From positions 496,001-560,000 of the forward strand of contig NZ_OZ034788.1 in NCBI RefSeq assembly GCF_964028515.1: DNA of 64,000 nt. Reading direction: 5' to 3'. This document shows, one piece after another, positions 25,631 through 35,262 of the stretch. This stretch comes from Wolbachia endosymbiont (group B) of Hofmannophila pseudospretella (GTDB lineage: Bacteria; Pseudomonadota; Alphaproteobacteria; Rickettsiales; Anaplasmataceae). A program made the position numbers and the translations under genes. The notes under the pieces are model-generated. The model saw only the letters and a list, made by a program, of their open reading frames with translations. It was not told the DNA's origin and ran no database searches. The first letter of the stretch is position 1, and every line of letters begins with the position of its first letter.

Positions 25631-26416
25631 TTAGTATAAAAATTGCTTATCAAAAATCCTCTCGTCTAATGAGCAATCTTTATCAAAAAGCAGAGTGACT
25701 GTGTTTTCGTGATCTTTCTGCATTTTTATCTGCGATATATCAGGAAATTCCTTGTAATCTGATACTACAAGTGCTGGACGATTTTCCACGTCGTTGATAT
25801 CAATTTGCACTATTGTATCATTTGAGATTAGCGCTCCATTCCAACGCCTTGGGTAGTAGCTATTAATGGAAGTCAGTGCAAATAAATTTGAATTAAGTGG
25901 TAAGATTGGCCCGCCGGCAGAGAAGTTATATGCAGTGCTGCCTGTGGGAGTAGACAATATTATGCCATCCCCTCTGAATTTTTCTACTTTTAGCTTATCA
26001 TTAATGGTAATATTCATCTCTACTATTTGATTTGCATTTCTAAAGACATACACTTCATTTACTGCTATGTAATGGTGTTTTTTGCCACTTATGTCTGTGG
26101 CTTCCATTTTTAGTAAAGTTAGCTGAGTAGGGACTGCATGTTCTATATGATCAATTGGATCTTTAAAACATTTATTCATTAAAAACCCGACGTTGCCGGT
26201 ATTTATTCCATACACATGTGTATCTTTATTTCCTATGACGTAGTCGTGCAGGGTGCGTAGCATAAAACCATCACCACCAACAACTATCAGCAAATCAACT
26301 TCAGGCTTACTTGCTTCTGCTATATTGATAAAATTAAGCTCCTGTAGTAGTTTAGATACTTCCTGAGACTTGGGTAGTGAAGAAGCAATATAGCCTACAT
26401 TTTTATATTTATACAT
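25631..26416 (-). CDS. nadK: NAD kinase
   Basis: NadK phosphorylates NAD to NADP. The catalytic GGDG motif lies in VVGGDGFMLRTLH, followed by YGINTGNVGFL. The signature STPTGSTAYNFSAGGPIL comes later. 261 residues is typical for this compact class. It lies 21 bases downstream of rpmE on the same strand, so the two are probably in one transcript. Confidence 0.93.
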   Translation of the reverse strand: MYKYKNVGYIASSLPKSQEVSKLLQELNFINIAEASKPEVDLLIVVGGDGFMLRTLHDYVIGNKDTHVYGINTGNVGFLMNKCFKDPIDHIEHAVPTQLTLLKMEATDISGKKHHYIAVNEVYVFRNANQIVEMNITINDKLKVEKFRGDGIILSTPTGSTAYNFSAGGPILPLNSNLFALTSINSYYPRRWNGALISNDTIVQIDINDVENRPALVVSDYKEFPDISQIKMQKDHENTVTLLFDKDCSLDERIFDKQFLY

Positions 26417-26437
26417 GTTAAATAAAGAGGGGAGGAA

Positions 26438-26650
26438 CTAAAAAAGACTCCCGTATTTATCATTAAATTTAGCTATTTTACTATCCTTCTCCCCTGAACC
26501 GCTTGTCAAACTTCCAGTCCATGCAGGATGAGTAAGAGGATCTCTATCAAGCTTTATTCTTTGACCTTCTTTTCCATAAGTGGAATAAGTTTCAAACTCT
26601 TGACCATCTGTCATAACTATAGTAACTTTGTGATAATCGATTTCTGCCAT
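26438..26650 (-). CDS. rpmE: 50S ribosomal protein L31
   Basis: A 70-residue basic-acidic protein with the L31 pattern: HKVTIVMTDGQEFETYST at the start and DPLTHPAWTG in the middle, then a short acidic tail. It lacks the four zinc-ligand cysteines of the zinc-binding L31 form and so resembles the alphaproteobacterial zinc-free type. It precedes nadK on the minus strand, with fabD divergent on the other side. Confidence 0.85.
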   Translation of the reverse strand: MAEIDYHKVTIVMTDGQEFETYSTYGKEGQRIKLDRDPLTHPAWTGSLTSGSGEKDSKIAKFNDKYGSLF

Positions 26651-26754
26651 TGTTCTTACAAATTTCTTACCAGCTAAGATTTTAGTGAATCTGGTTCATT
26701 TGGTCAATCATTATTGTGAAATATTGACAAAAAATAAATAAAGTAGTATTCTCA

Positions 26755-27744
26755 ATGAAGAATGAAAAAATTTTTATGATTTTTGCTTTTCCTGGTCAGG
26801 GCTCCCAATTTGTAGGAATGGGAAAGAGCTTATATGATGAATTTTCAGTTGCAAGGAACGTATTTGATGAAGTAGATGACATATTGGGTAGAAAGCTGTC
26901 TCATTTGATTTTCAATGGTCCTATTGAGAAATTAACCATCACGGAAAACGCTCAGCCAGCTATAATGGCAGTGTCAATTGCAACGCTACGTGTTATGAAG
27001 CACGTATTTGGTGAATCTCTTTACAGCGTTCAGTATGTTTGTGGGCATTCAGTTGGCGAGTATACAGCGCTTTGTGCTGCAGGGGCATTGACGCTTGAGT
27101 CTGCAGTTAAATTACTAAAAGTTCGTAGCGAAGCAATGCATGAAGCCTCGCTGAAATGCAAAGGTGGAATGGTTGCTCTACTTGGAGCAGAAATAAGTGA
27201 AGTAGAAGGTATATTAAAATCAGCTCAAATTGATTGTGAAATTGCAAACCATAATGGTGGTGGGCAGGTAGTGGTGAGTGGTACTGCAGAAGCTCTTGAG
27301 GTGTTACCTGATTTGTTTAAAAATTCGAGTGTGAAGAAAATGATTAGATTACAAGTTAGTGGGCCTTTTCACTCATCTTTTATGAAACCCGCTGATGAAA
27401 AACTTCTGGAATTTTTAAAAAGCATCAACATAACTCGCCCTTCGATTCCTTTTGTATCAAACGTTACAGCTAAGAAAGAAAGTGATCCAGAGGTCATAAG
27501 AGCTTTGCTCGCTAAGCAAGTCGTAAGCAGAGTGAGGTGGAGAGAAATGATTTTACATATGACAAGCCGTGGCACTAATAAATTCGTTGAAATTGGGCCT
27601 AATAAAGTTCTATCCAATTTAGTTAAAAGAATTGACCAATCTATCAATACAAAAAGCATAGGTAGTATTGATGATATTGATGGCTTCTTTAATGAATCAT
27701 TAATGTTGACAGCAAAAAATTTTAAAATAAAAGCTTATAACTAA
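26755..27744 (+). CDS. fabD: malonyl-CoA:ACP transacylase
   Basis: FabD loads malonyl onto acyl carrier protein for fatty acid synthesis. The N-terminus has FAFPGQGSQFVGMG. The nucleophile Ser99 lies in CGHSVGEYTALCAAGAL. The later GPFHSSFMKPA supplies the catalytic His, and FVEIGPNKVLSNL ends the core. 329 residues is full length. The start is ATG 26755; a second ATG at codon 8 is possible. The next plus-strand gene starts within about 55 bases. Confidence 0.95.
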   Translation: MKNEKIFMIFAFPGQGSQFVGMGKSLYDEFSVARNVFDEVDDILGRKLSHLIFNGPIEKLTITENAQPAIMAVSIATLRVMKHVFGESLYSVQYVCGHSVGEYTALCAAGALTLESAVKLLKVRSEAMHEASLKCKGGMVALLGAEISEVEGILKSAQIDCEIANHNGGGQVVVSGTAEALEVLPDLFKNSSVKKMIRLQVSGPFHSSFMKPADEKLLEFLKSINITRPSIPFVSNVTAKKESDPEVIRALLAKQVVSRVRWREMILHMTSRGTNKFVEIGPNKVLSNLVKRIDQSINTKSIGSIDDIDGFFNESLMLTAKNFKIKAYN

Positions 27745-27796
27745 CATAAAGTAAAATTTGGGCTATTTTTTTGCTTTGATTATTGATGGCAGCGGA

Positions 27797-28552
27797 ATGT
27801 CAAACATCGACACTAAAGAATATGATCTGGCGCTAGGTGATACTACAGTTAAACTTTTTATTAAAAGTAGCGATACAAGTGGAATCAATTTTATCAATGT
27901 GCATCAAAATGAAGTAACTTCAAAAGAAGCTGGTGAGAATATAATCGAGGAGTTTGGTGGAAGAATGCTGTACATTACTCATGGTGATGGTACTCCGCGC
28001 AATGTAGAATTTTACTTAAATAGTGAGCGGTATGAATTCGATCCCAATCGCATGTTTGATGATGTAGGTGCAGAAGCTAGCTTAAGAGAGTTTGGCAATT
28101 TTTCAGAAGATGCTTTGAGAATTACTAGAAACTTTGCAGAAAAAATTTTAGACTTTTTGCTTCCTGGTCAAGATCATGTTATTGCTCTGCACAATAATCA
28201 CAACTCTCCCAGCTACTCATTCAAAAGCTATTTTTCTCCACCACTTTCTCATGATGTGCTAAAGATTTATCCAGAGGTATGTCCAGAAAATGGAACGGGT
28301 GAATTTTTTTACACGACAGATGAGGGCTGGTTTAATGCTTTAAAACAGAAGGAAATTTTTAATATAGTATTGCAAAATAACAAAGCAGTCGAAGACGATG
28401 GTTCTTTATCTGTGTATGCTAGCAAAAATCATATTCAATACTCTAATGTAGAAGCACAACATGGCCATTTGGAGCAGCAAATAGATATGCTATCTGCTAT
28501 GCACAGTGTTTTATTTCCTAATGCAAATCAGCCCTTATTTATAGATTTATAG
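27797..28552 (+). CDS. M14 zinc-carboxypeptidase-like protein (function unproven)
   Basis: This 251-residue protein (from ATG 27797; a TTG at 27758 would add 13) shows a pattern like metallocarboxypeptidases of family M14. INVHQNEVTS gives an HxxE zinc pair (His36, Glu39). FDPNR (82-86) resembles the substrate-binding Asn-Arg site. HVIALHNNH offers the third zinc ligand (about His132), and YSNVEAQHGH (about 215-224) a candidate catalytic Glu. No signal peptide is seen from the ATG. The short gap from fabD suggests cotranscription. The family call is my inference from motif order; substrate unknown. Confidence 0.6.
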   Translation: MSNIDTKEYDLALGDTTVKLFIKSSDTSGINFINVHQNEVTSKEAGENIIEEFGGRMLYITHGDGTPRNVEFYLNSERYEFDPNRMFDDVGAEASLREFGNFSEDALRITRNFAEKILDFLLPGQDHVIALHNNHNSPSYSFKSYFSPPLSHDVLKIYPEVCPENGTGEFFYTTDEGWFNALKQKEIFNIVLQNNKAVEDDGSLSVYASKNHIQYSNVEAQHGHLEQQIDMLSAMHSVLFPNANQPLFIDL

Positions 28553-28566
28553 TAATATAAAGCGCA

Positions 28567-30063
28567 CTACACAATTAATGAACTACCTGTCATTTCATTT
28601 GGCTTTTTGAGTCCAAGTAGCTGTAAAATAGTAGGTGCAATATCAGATAATTTTCCATCTCTCAGTTTTAAATTTTCACAAGATATAATAAATGGAACTT
28701 TATTTAGAGTGTGCGCTGTGTGAGGTGTGTTATTTTCTTCATCGAACATACATTCCACATTACCATGGTCTGCTGTAACAATGAGTGCAGTATTACCCAC
28801 TTCTTTGACAACGCTGAGTACTTTTGCAAGGCAATCATCTACAGCGAGCACAGCTTGCTCGGCCGCTTTTATATTACCTGTGTGTCCCACCATATCAGGG
28901 TTAGCGTAGTTTACAACTATCAGCGCAAATTCTTGAGAATAAATTTTTTTTACAAGCTCTTCTGTGAGCTCAAAGGCTGACATTTCAGGCTGCAGGTCAT
29001 AAGTTTTAACTTTTGGTGAAGGAATGAGTATTCTTTCTTCACCAGAAAAAGGTTCTTCTCTTCCACAATTGAAGAAGAAAGTCACATGAGCATATTTCTC
29101 AGTTTCAGCAATGCGCAGTTGCCGTAGTTTATTGTCTTCTATTATCTGTCCCAAAGTGTTGGCAAAAGATTCAGGAGGAAAGAGATAAGGGATTTTTAAG
29201 TCCGCTTTATATTGCATCATACTTAAAATTGAAGAGAATTTTGCCACTTCAGTATAGCCTGCTTTACCAAGACAAATACTTGCCAATTGTATCATTCGAT
29301 CAGCACGAAAGTTAGCCAATAGCAATCCATCTTCTGGTTTTATACCTTGATAATCTCCTATTATTGCGGGCCTGATAAATTCATCGGTTATATTATTTTG
29401 ATAATTTTCATCAATGAGCGATACTGCATCATCATAACGAGGCGCCTTTGCAAATGCGATGGCTTTATAAGCTTCAATTGTTCTTTCCCACCTATTATCA
29501 CGGTCCATAGCATAATAACGCCCAGAGATAGTGGAGATTCTTATATCATTTTCCTTTATGCTTTCTGTAAATTCTTGAATGCATCTTTTCCCTGAATTTG
29601 GCAGTGTGTCTCTGCCATCTAAAAATGCGTGTATTACAACTTTAATTCCGCGCTGTGATATTTTGTTTGCTAAAGATGAAATGTGCTTTTGATGCGAATG
29701 AACACCGCCATCTGATATCAATCCCATTATATGGCATATGCCATTCTTACTTTTTAGATCATTAATAAAATTCTGTAGATTTGCATTATTTTCTATCGTT
29801 TCGATTTCTTGATTAATACGCTGAAGGCTTTGCATTACCACTCTACCACTGCCAATATTCATATGGCCAACTTCTGAATTGCCTATTTGGCCTTCTGGTA
29901 ATCCAACATCAGTTCCACAGGCGGATAAACTGCATTTTGGATAATGAGAGCGAATATATTGCCAACAGGGTGGGTTTGCGTTGCTAATAGCATTGTATTT
30001 ACTATTTTCTATTCCATTACCCCAGCCATCTAGTATACATAAAACGACTGATTTAAAGTTCAT
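28567..30063 (-). CDS. gpmI: 2,3-bisphosphoglycerate-independent phosphoglycerate mutase
   Basis: This enzyme interconverts 3- and 2-phosphoglycerate using manganese and a phosphoserine intermediate. The N-terminus has VLCILDGWG; the catalytic Ser lies in GQIGNSEVGHMNIGSGRVV. Metal and substrate sites follow in SDGGVHSHQKHI, HAFLDGRDTLP, SGRYYAMDRDNRWER, NYANPDMVGHTGN and TADHGNVECM. 498 residues is normal. It points head-on into the carboxypeptidase-like gene, 14 bases away. With tpiA it supports a glycolytic or gluconeogenic segment. Confidence 0.96.
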   Translation of the reverse strand: MNFKSVVLCILDGWGNGIENSKYNAISNANPPCWQYIRSHYPKCSLSACGTDVGLPEGQIGNSEVGHMNIGSGRVVMQSLQRINQEIETIENNANLQNFINDLKSKNGICHIMGLISDGGVHSHQKHISSLANKISQRGIKVVIHAFLDGRDTLPNSGKRCIQEFTESIKENDIRISTISGRYYAMDRDNRWERTIEAYKAIAFAKAPRYDDAVSLIDENYQNNITDEFIRPAIIGDYQGIKPEDGLLLANFRADRMIQLASICLGKAGYTEVAKFSSILSMMQYKADLKIPYLFPPESFANTLGQIIEDNKLRQLRIAETEKYAHVTFFFNCGREEPFSGEERILIPSPKVKTYDLQPEMSAFELTEELVKKIYSQEFALIVVNYANPDMVGHTGNIKAAEQAVLAVDDCLAKVLSVVKEVGNTALIVTADHGNVECMFDEENNTPHTAHTLNKVPFIISCENLKLRDGKLSDIAPTILQLLGLKKPNEMTGSSLIV

Positions 30064-30258
30064 ATAAAAGTTAACATCGAAACCCTCAATGGTACCAAAA
30101 ACAAACTCTTCTCACAACTTTTGTGTTAAAATAAGAGATAGAAAAAGCTGCTTGGAGGCAATGGTATATGAAGTTTTTCATAAAATATTTTATTAAAGTG
30201 ATTGACAGTTGCTGAAGTGTTTACTAAAACACTTGCATAGCTTTAATAGTGAGGTTAA

Positions 30259-30993
30259 ATGAGCTCTAGCCAATATGTAAAGGATAATACTTTAGCAACA
30301 TCAGGTTCTATAATTAATGTTTATAGATTAGTAAACTTTTTAAAAAGCAATACAAACATTACAAAGCTTATTTTACGATGTTCAAAAATTAATTATGAGG
30401 TTATAAAAGAATTAGCTCAGCTTTCTCATCTTACTTCACTTGATCTAAGTTGCAGTTATGTTGGTACAGAAGGTGCAAAGGTTTTAGCAAGCGGAAATCT
30501 TACAAATCTTACTTCACTTGATTTAGGAGGAAACGAAATTGGTGATGAAGGTACAGAGGCTTTAGCAAGCGGGAATTTTCCAAGCCTTGGTGAGCTTAAA
30601 TTATACGATAATAAAATTGGCGATAGAGGTGCGAAAGCTTTAGCGAGTGGAAATCTTACAAATCTTACTTTACTTAGTTTAGGATTTAATGAAATCAGTG
30701 ACAAAGGTGCGGAAGCTTTAGCGAGTGGAAATCTTACAAATCTTATTACACTTAAAGTATATGATAACAGCATTAATTACAGAGGTGCACAAACTTTGAC
30801 GAGTGGAAATTTGGTACGTCTTACTTCGCTTATTTTTAATTATTGCAGTATTGATAGCACGTTGCCTAAAAATTTTCTACCTGAATTAAGAAGGCAATGT
30901 AATAAAAGAAAAATAGTAGAGGAGCCAGATAGCAAGCTAAGTGAGGTGCAGGCATCTTTGCATTTTGATAGTAAAGGCTTTAAACCTATATAA
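30259..30993 (+). CDS. leucine-rich repeat protein (ribonuclease-inhibitor type)
   Basis: This 244-residue protein has at least five 28-residue leucine-rich repeats with the consensus LTSLDLGGNEIGDEGAKALA-SGNLTN. This is the ribonuclease-inhibitor subtype common in eukaryotic NLR proteins. The repeats occupy about residues 30-200 and are also evident as 84-base DNA repeats (agcggaaatcttacaaatct). No signal peptide or membrane span is seen; the C-terminus is basic and polar. Such proteins normally bind other proteins, and a host-directed role is plausible but unproven. Confidence 0.87.
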   Translation: MSSSQYVKDNTLATSGSIINVYRLVNFLKSNTNITKLILRCSKINYEVIKELAQLSHLTSLDLSCSYVGTEGAKVLASGNLTNLTSLDLGGNEIGDEGTEALASGNFPSLGELKLYDNKIGDRGAKALASGNLTNLTLLSLGFNEISDKGAEALASGNLTNLITLKVYDNSINYRGAQTLTSGNLVRLTSLIFNYCSIDSTLPKNFLPELRRQCNKRKIVEEPDSKLSEVQASLHFDSKGFKPI

Positions 30994-31002
30994 CTTCTCA
31001 CG

Positions 31003-31025
31003 TTTTGTCTGTTTAAGAGACAAAA
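31003..31025 (+). terminator. possible hairpin terminator after the LRR gene
   Basis: TTTTGTCT-gtttaag-AGACAAAA forms an 8-bp stem with a 7-base loop, ten bases after the LRR stop. The stem is weak and AT-rich and lacks a following T run on the plus strand. It may instead act on the minus strand, where the flanking run is T-rich. Confidence 0.35.
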
Positions 31026-31078
31026 AAGGTAGTGAATTTTGGGCTAAAAGTGAAATGTACAGATTGTATAAAATAGTG

Positions 31079-31150
31079 CTCCCCGGGCCGGATTCGAACC
31101 AGCGACCAATTGGTTAACAGCCAACTGCTCTACCACTGAGCTACCGAGGA
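31079..31150 (-). tRNA. tRNA-Asn (GTT)
   Basis: The minus strand folds as a cloverleaf. The acceptor TCCTCGG pairs with CCGGGGA, the D arm is GCTC..GAGC, and the anticodon stem-loop TTGGCTGTTAACCAA has GTT as its anticodon. The T arm contains GGTTCGAATC, and the discriminator is G. CCA is not encoded. It stands alone between the LRR gene and alaS. Confidence 0.95.
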
Positions 31151-31217
31151 ATAAACTGTTTTCAATTTATCATATTGAACGTAGATTGTAAATGATTTTT
31201 ATGTGGACTTTAAACCT

Positions 31218-31282
31218 AGATATCATTCCAGAGCATGGAGCTGTAATCCAGTTTTTATTACCTGATATGCTCATTTGACAGT
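31218..31282. repeat. short palindromic repeat
   Basis: 'atatcattccagagcatgga' followed by 'gctgtaatccagtttttatt' and 'acctgatatgctcatttgac' resembles the unit at 38579-38640 and the one inside the MidA-type gene. It lies between tRNA-Asn and the end of alaS. Confidence 0.5.
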
Positions 31283-31361
31283 TAAGTCTTTTCTACCCCT
31301 ATTTGCATAATACCTTGACGATTCTGTTCACGTTTAAAAGATACCGAGGTAGTAGGGTGTA

Positions 31362-33944
31362 TTAATTTTTGCAAGCTGTTATTTTGCTATGGATTGCTGT
31401 AATGGCATCATCTATTTTATTGTTATCACAACCTGTTTGGGCAAGTTCGGCATTTCCACCGCAATCCCTTCTGGTTACAGTAGATACTAGCTCTTTTGCA
31501 TTGATCTTATTAGTTAAATCTTTACTTACTTTGACAATCAAAACTGTTTTATCCTTTTCTGTTACCATGAAGGCTATTACAGTTTTCGGTTTTTGTTGCT
31601 GTAGAGCAAATTCCCTTATTATACTTCCTGGAACGTTATTGAAAGTGTGGCTTGCGAAATTTATTCCATTTATTTCGGTACTTTTTACAGTTTCTACACT
31701 GATAAGCTTTTTATAAAGATTTTTTATTTTGACTTCAAATTCTTTGCGCTCCTGGCTTACAATACTGAGTCGACTTATTATTTCATTTACTGGTGCTTTT
31801 ACGCATTCTGCAACTTTTTTTAAGCTAATTTCATTATTGCGTGCATAATTAATTGCTTCTTGACCGGTTAAAGCTTCGATTCTTCTTACTCCAGATGCAA
31901 CGGAACATTCTGCTACTATCTTAAACAAACCAATTTCTCCAGTACGCTCCACGTGTGTACCGCCACATAATTCTTTTGAATCTCCAATTTTTACAACCCT
32001 AACCTTATCACCATATTTTTCACCAAATAAGGCCATGGCTCCTTCATCTATTGCCTGATCCATACCTTGAATTTTTGTAGATGTAGAAAGATTTTCTCTA
32101 ATTAGAGAATTTACCATATCTTCTACCCAAAATAGCTGATCCTGAGTTACTGGCGTGTTATGACTGAAGTCAAATCTTAGCCTATTCGGTGCGACTAGAG
32201 AACCTTTTTGAGTAACATGATCACCCAAAATTTTTCTGAGTGCAAAGTGTAGAAGATGTGTAGCTGAATGATTTCTTCTTAAGTCTTGTCTTCTTTTCTT
32301 GTCAATACTAGCTGTAACTGTATCACCTTTACGAACTGAATCAGATTCAACTATACATCTGTGTAAATATAGGTCGTTAATCTTGTTGGTATTTTCAACT
32401 ATTACCATACTTCCATCAGATTTGATAAAATTTCCAATATCTCCCACTTGTCCACCTGACTCTCCATAAAAAGGTGTTTTATCAAGTATAATAGTTATCT
32501 TTTCTCCTTCTTTTGCAGAATCAATTACTTCATTTTTAGGGGAAATTATTGCGAGTACTGTTGCATCCTTTACTTCATCACGTTCATAACCAACAAATTC
32601 CGTTTTGCCAAACTGATCGATTAAATTAAACCATACTTGTTCAACAGACTTTTCACCAGAGCCAGTCCAATTAGCACGTGCTCTTTCTTTTTGCTCTTTC
32701 ATTGCATTATCAAAACCTTTTTGGTCAAAATTTATTTTCCTTTCTTTCAAAATATCAAGTGTGATATCCAAAGGAAATCCATAAGTGTCATATAGTTTGA
32801 ATGCTGATTCTCCAGATAGAGTGTCACCTGATTTTAAATCTGCAGTGAATTTGTCCAAGAGATTAATGCCTTTCATTAAAGTGTCTTTAAAGTTTTCTTC
32901 CTCTGATTTTAACGTTGTTTCTATTAAGCTTTTAGCTCTGATTAGCTCTGGATAAGCATCTCCCATATAAGCCAAACTTGTGCCATCTATGAGTGCAGGA
33001 AAAACAAGGTTCAATAGAGAATCATTATATCCAAGTAGGTGGATATAACGTACTGCTCTCCTGATCAATCTGCGTAGTACATAATTTCTTCCTTCATTTC
33101 CAGGAAGCACTCCTTCTGCGATGAGAAATGCAGCTGCACGAAGGTGATCTGCGATAATCTTATGAGCTACTTTATTTTCCGTATTTCCACAGTACTCTTG
33201 CGATTTACTTACCAGAGCAGAAAATAGGTCAATATCATAGTTATCATGAATGTTCTGCATAACAGCTGCTATTCTTTCAAGGCCCATTCCGGTATCGATG
33301 CATTTTTTTGGTAATTTTTGTAAATTACCTTCTTCATCTTTATTAAATTCCATGAAGACCAGGTTCCAAATTTCAACAATTCTGTCGTCTTCATGCAAAT
33401 CCTGATTTGCATGATCGTAAAAGATTTCAGAACATGGGCCACATGGACCAGTATTGCCCATGCTCCAAAAGTTATCATCTGTTGTAATTCTTATGATTTT
33501 ATCATCTGAAAGGCCACTTATCTTACGCCAAATTTCATATGCTTCATCATCAGTGTGGTAAACAGTTATGGATAGTCTGTTTTTATCAAGAGACAATTCT
33601 TCAGTAATAAATTTCCACGCAAATTCTATAGCAGTTTCTTTAAAGTAATCACCAAAGCTAAAATTTCCGAGCATTTCAAAAAATGTGTGATGCCGAGATG
33701 TATAGCCAACATTTTCAAGATCATTGTGTTTACCACCTGCTCTGAGACACTTTTGACTTGAGACGGCACGTTTCATTTCAGTTTTTTGCGTGCCGGTAAA
33801 GATGTTTTTGAACTGTACCATACCAGCATTTGTAAACATGAGTGTTGGGTCATGCTCTGGAATCAAAGGAGAAGAAGGAACTTGCTCATGATTATTATTT
33901 ACAAAAAATTTTATAAATCTTTCTCTAATTTCGTTTAGCTTCAT
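31362..33944 (-). CDS. alaS: alanyl-tRNA synthetase
   Basis: AlaS charges tRNA-Ala in the cytoplasm. The N-terminus EIRERFIKFFVNNNHEQVPS is typical, followed by class II blocks DPTLMFTNAGMVQFKNIFTG and FFEMLGNFSFGDYFKE. The central part has GNEGRNYVLRRLIRRAVRY. The editing domain has HSATHLLHFALRKILG and the zinc-site CGGTHVERTGEIG. The C-terminal domain ends with CGGNAELAQTGC. 860 residues is complete. Its first ~30 codons are echoed as a decayed copy at 35176-35262, part of a neighbouring segmental duplication. Confidence 0.97.
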   Translation of the reverse strand: MKLNEIRERFIKFFVNNNHEQVPSSPLIPEHDPTLMFTNAGMVQFKNIFTGTQKTEMKRAVSSQKCLRAGGKHNDLENVGYTSRHHTFFEMLGNFSFGDYFKETAIEFAWKFITEELSLDKNRLSITVYHTDDEAYEIWRKISGLSDDKIIRITTDDNFWSMGNTGPCGPCSEIFYDHANQDLHEDDRIVEIWNLVFMEFNKDEEGNLQKLPKKCIDTGMGLERIAAVMQNIHDNYDIDLFSALVSKSQEYCGNTENKVAHKIIADHLRAAAFLIAEGVLPGNEGRNYVLRRLIRRAVRYIHLLGYNDSLLNLVFPALIDGTSLAYMGDAYPELIRAKSLIETTLKSEEENFKDTLMKGINLLDKFTADLKSGDTLSGESAFKLYDTYGFPLDITLDILKERKINFDQKGFDNAMKEQKERARANWTGSGEKSVEQVWFNLIDQFGKTEFVGYERDEVKDATVLAIISPKNEVIDSAKEGEKITIILDKTPFYGESGGQVGDIGNFIKSDGSMVIVENTNKINDLYLHRCIVESDSVRKGDTVTASIDKKRRQDLRRNHSATHLLHFALRKILGDHVTQKGSLVAPNRLRFDFSHNTPVTQDQLFWVEDMVNSLIRENLSTSTKIQGMDQAIDEGAMALFGEKYGDKVRVVKIGDSKELCGGTHVERTGEIGLFKIVAECSVASGVRRIEALTGQEAINYARNNEISLKKVAECVKAPVNEIISRLSIVSQERKEFEVKIKNLYKKLISVETVKSTEINGINFASHTFNNVPGSIIREFALQQQKPKTVIAFMVTEKDKTVLIVKVSKDLTNKINAKELVSTVTRRDCGGNAELAQTGCDNNKIDDAITAIHSKITACKN

Positions 33945-34162
33945 CGTTTTTACTGAGGTTATCTATGGATAATAAGTTGTAACAGAAGTAAAATCAATTT
34001 ATCAATCTAGATATTAATATATACATTACTTAGTATAATAAAAGTAACTTTTACATAAAAATTTTAATAAAAAGATATAGGTTTAAATATTTTATCCACT
34101 AACATAGAGAAGTATTTGTTAATTCAAATAATACTTTTATTAATTAATTTAAGAAGTGTGAA

Positions 34163-35119
34163 ATGCCAAAAAAATTCCAAAACACTAAGAATAGCATGCG
34201 AAAGAGAGAAACAACAAATAAGCAGGAGATGGATGGTCCAACAATTAGAATTGCATCTGACTTGGAAAGTATAAAACAAAACAGAAGGGTAGAATTTTTA
34301 ATTAAAGGAGAGAATTTAACAGTAAAAGACCTCTCTATATCTTCTAGAGCAGCTGAGATAGGCTTGGTTACAGGAATAGTAAATTCAATAGACATTCCTC
34401 AAGCAATTCGTGAATCGACAATAGATGGAATTATTTTAGGTCTTAAGAGTGGAGAAATAGAAAAAGGTAAAGAATATAATTATAGAGAATTTAAGAAAAT
34501 ATATCTAAAAAACCTTGTAGATGAATTGGGTAAGGATAGTTCAAAAAAGCTAAAAGAAAGAACTGATGAAAATAGCCAATTGAGAGAATCTACTACTGAA
34601 GAAATTGATTATCAGATGCAGGAAGATGTAACTATCGAATCAGCTTCTTTAACAAAACAAGAATTCGATTTTGCATCAAGCAAAGTAACTACTAAAGAGA
34701 TTAATGACGTAATAAATGAAATAGAAGAATCAAATGCTAGTTATGGAATTGCTCCTGAAGATATAAGTAGTGTTTCCCGTTTTGATAGTAATTCACAAGA
34801 AGTGTTAGATCATTCTATATTTAATAGCACAGATGTGGAAGGGCCTAAATTACCCGAAATAAATGGAGGACAGTATATAGGAATAGCAGGGATTGCTGGT
34901 GGTATGTTGGGTGGAGTGCTAGCAGTAGCTTTTGCAGGATTAGGATACTTTGTATGGCATAGAAAAAATAGGGAAGGTAGCTACGATGTTGAAAAAGCGA
35001 TGAAAAACCTTCCTGAACAAGCTCAACTTGAGCATTCCGGATCTACATCAGAAATAGAATCTTTGCTCAGCAATGCTACATCCGTAGCACATCTATCTCC
35101 TCAAATTAGCATCGAATAA
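34163..35119 (+). CDS. single-span membrane protein, paralogue 1 of a tandem pair
   Basis: I do not recognise this 318-residue protein. It has a basic start, then a domain (about 20-135) shared with the next gene. The shared blocks are IRIASDLESIKQNRRVEFLI, the matching DGIILGLKSGEIEKGKEYN and YREFKKIYLKNLVDEL. An acidic Ser/Glu-rich stretch follows. Near the C-terminus is one hydrophobic span (GGMLGGVLAVAFAGLGYFVW, about 246-265) followed by a basic stop-transfer HRKNREG and a ~45-residue tail. It probably sits in the membrane by its tail. It is divergent from alaS. Confidence 0.75.
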   Translation: MPKKFQNTKNSMRKRETTNKQEMDGPTIRIASDLESIKQNRRVEFLIKGENLTVKDLSISSRAAEIGLVTGIVNSIDIPQAIRESTIDGIILGLKSGEIEKGKEYNYREFKKIYLKNLVDELGKDSSKKLKERTDENSQLRESTTEEIDYQMQEDVTIESASLTKQEFDFASSKVTTKEINDVINEIEESNASYGIAPEDISSVSRFDSNSQEVLDHSIFNSTDVEGPKLPEINGGQYIGIAGIAGGMLGGVLAVAFAGLGYFVWHRKNREGSYDVEKAMKNLPEQAQLEHSGSTSEIESLLSNATSVAHLSPQISIE

Positions 35120-35175
35120 AATTCCAGAGTTTGATGGCACAACAGTGCCATCAACTTAGCTCTCTAGCATTTGTA

Positions 35176-35262
35176 ATGCTCTGGAACCAAAGGAGAAGAA
35201 ATTTTCCTGTCTTACAAAAAATTTTATAACTCTTTCTCTAATTTTATATCGTTTTTACTAAG
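35176..35262 (-). pseudogene. decayed duplicate of the alaS 5' end
   Basis: The plus strand 'atgctctggaaccaaaggag' followed by 'aagaa' matches alaS DNA at 33852-33876 with one difference. The match continues through 'acaaaaaattttata' and 'ctctttctctaatttt' up to where the alaS start would be. Read on the minus strand it gives IRERVIKFFV against IRERFIKFFV in alaS. It is a fragment only, left by the duplication that created the neighbouring paralogues. Confidence 0.8.

Noticed and set aside
30456..30773. 105-codon antisense frame with an internal repeat
   Set aside because: Its repeats simply mirror the leucine-rich repeat DNA on the other strand.
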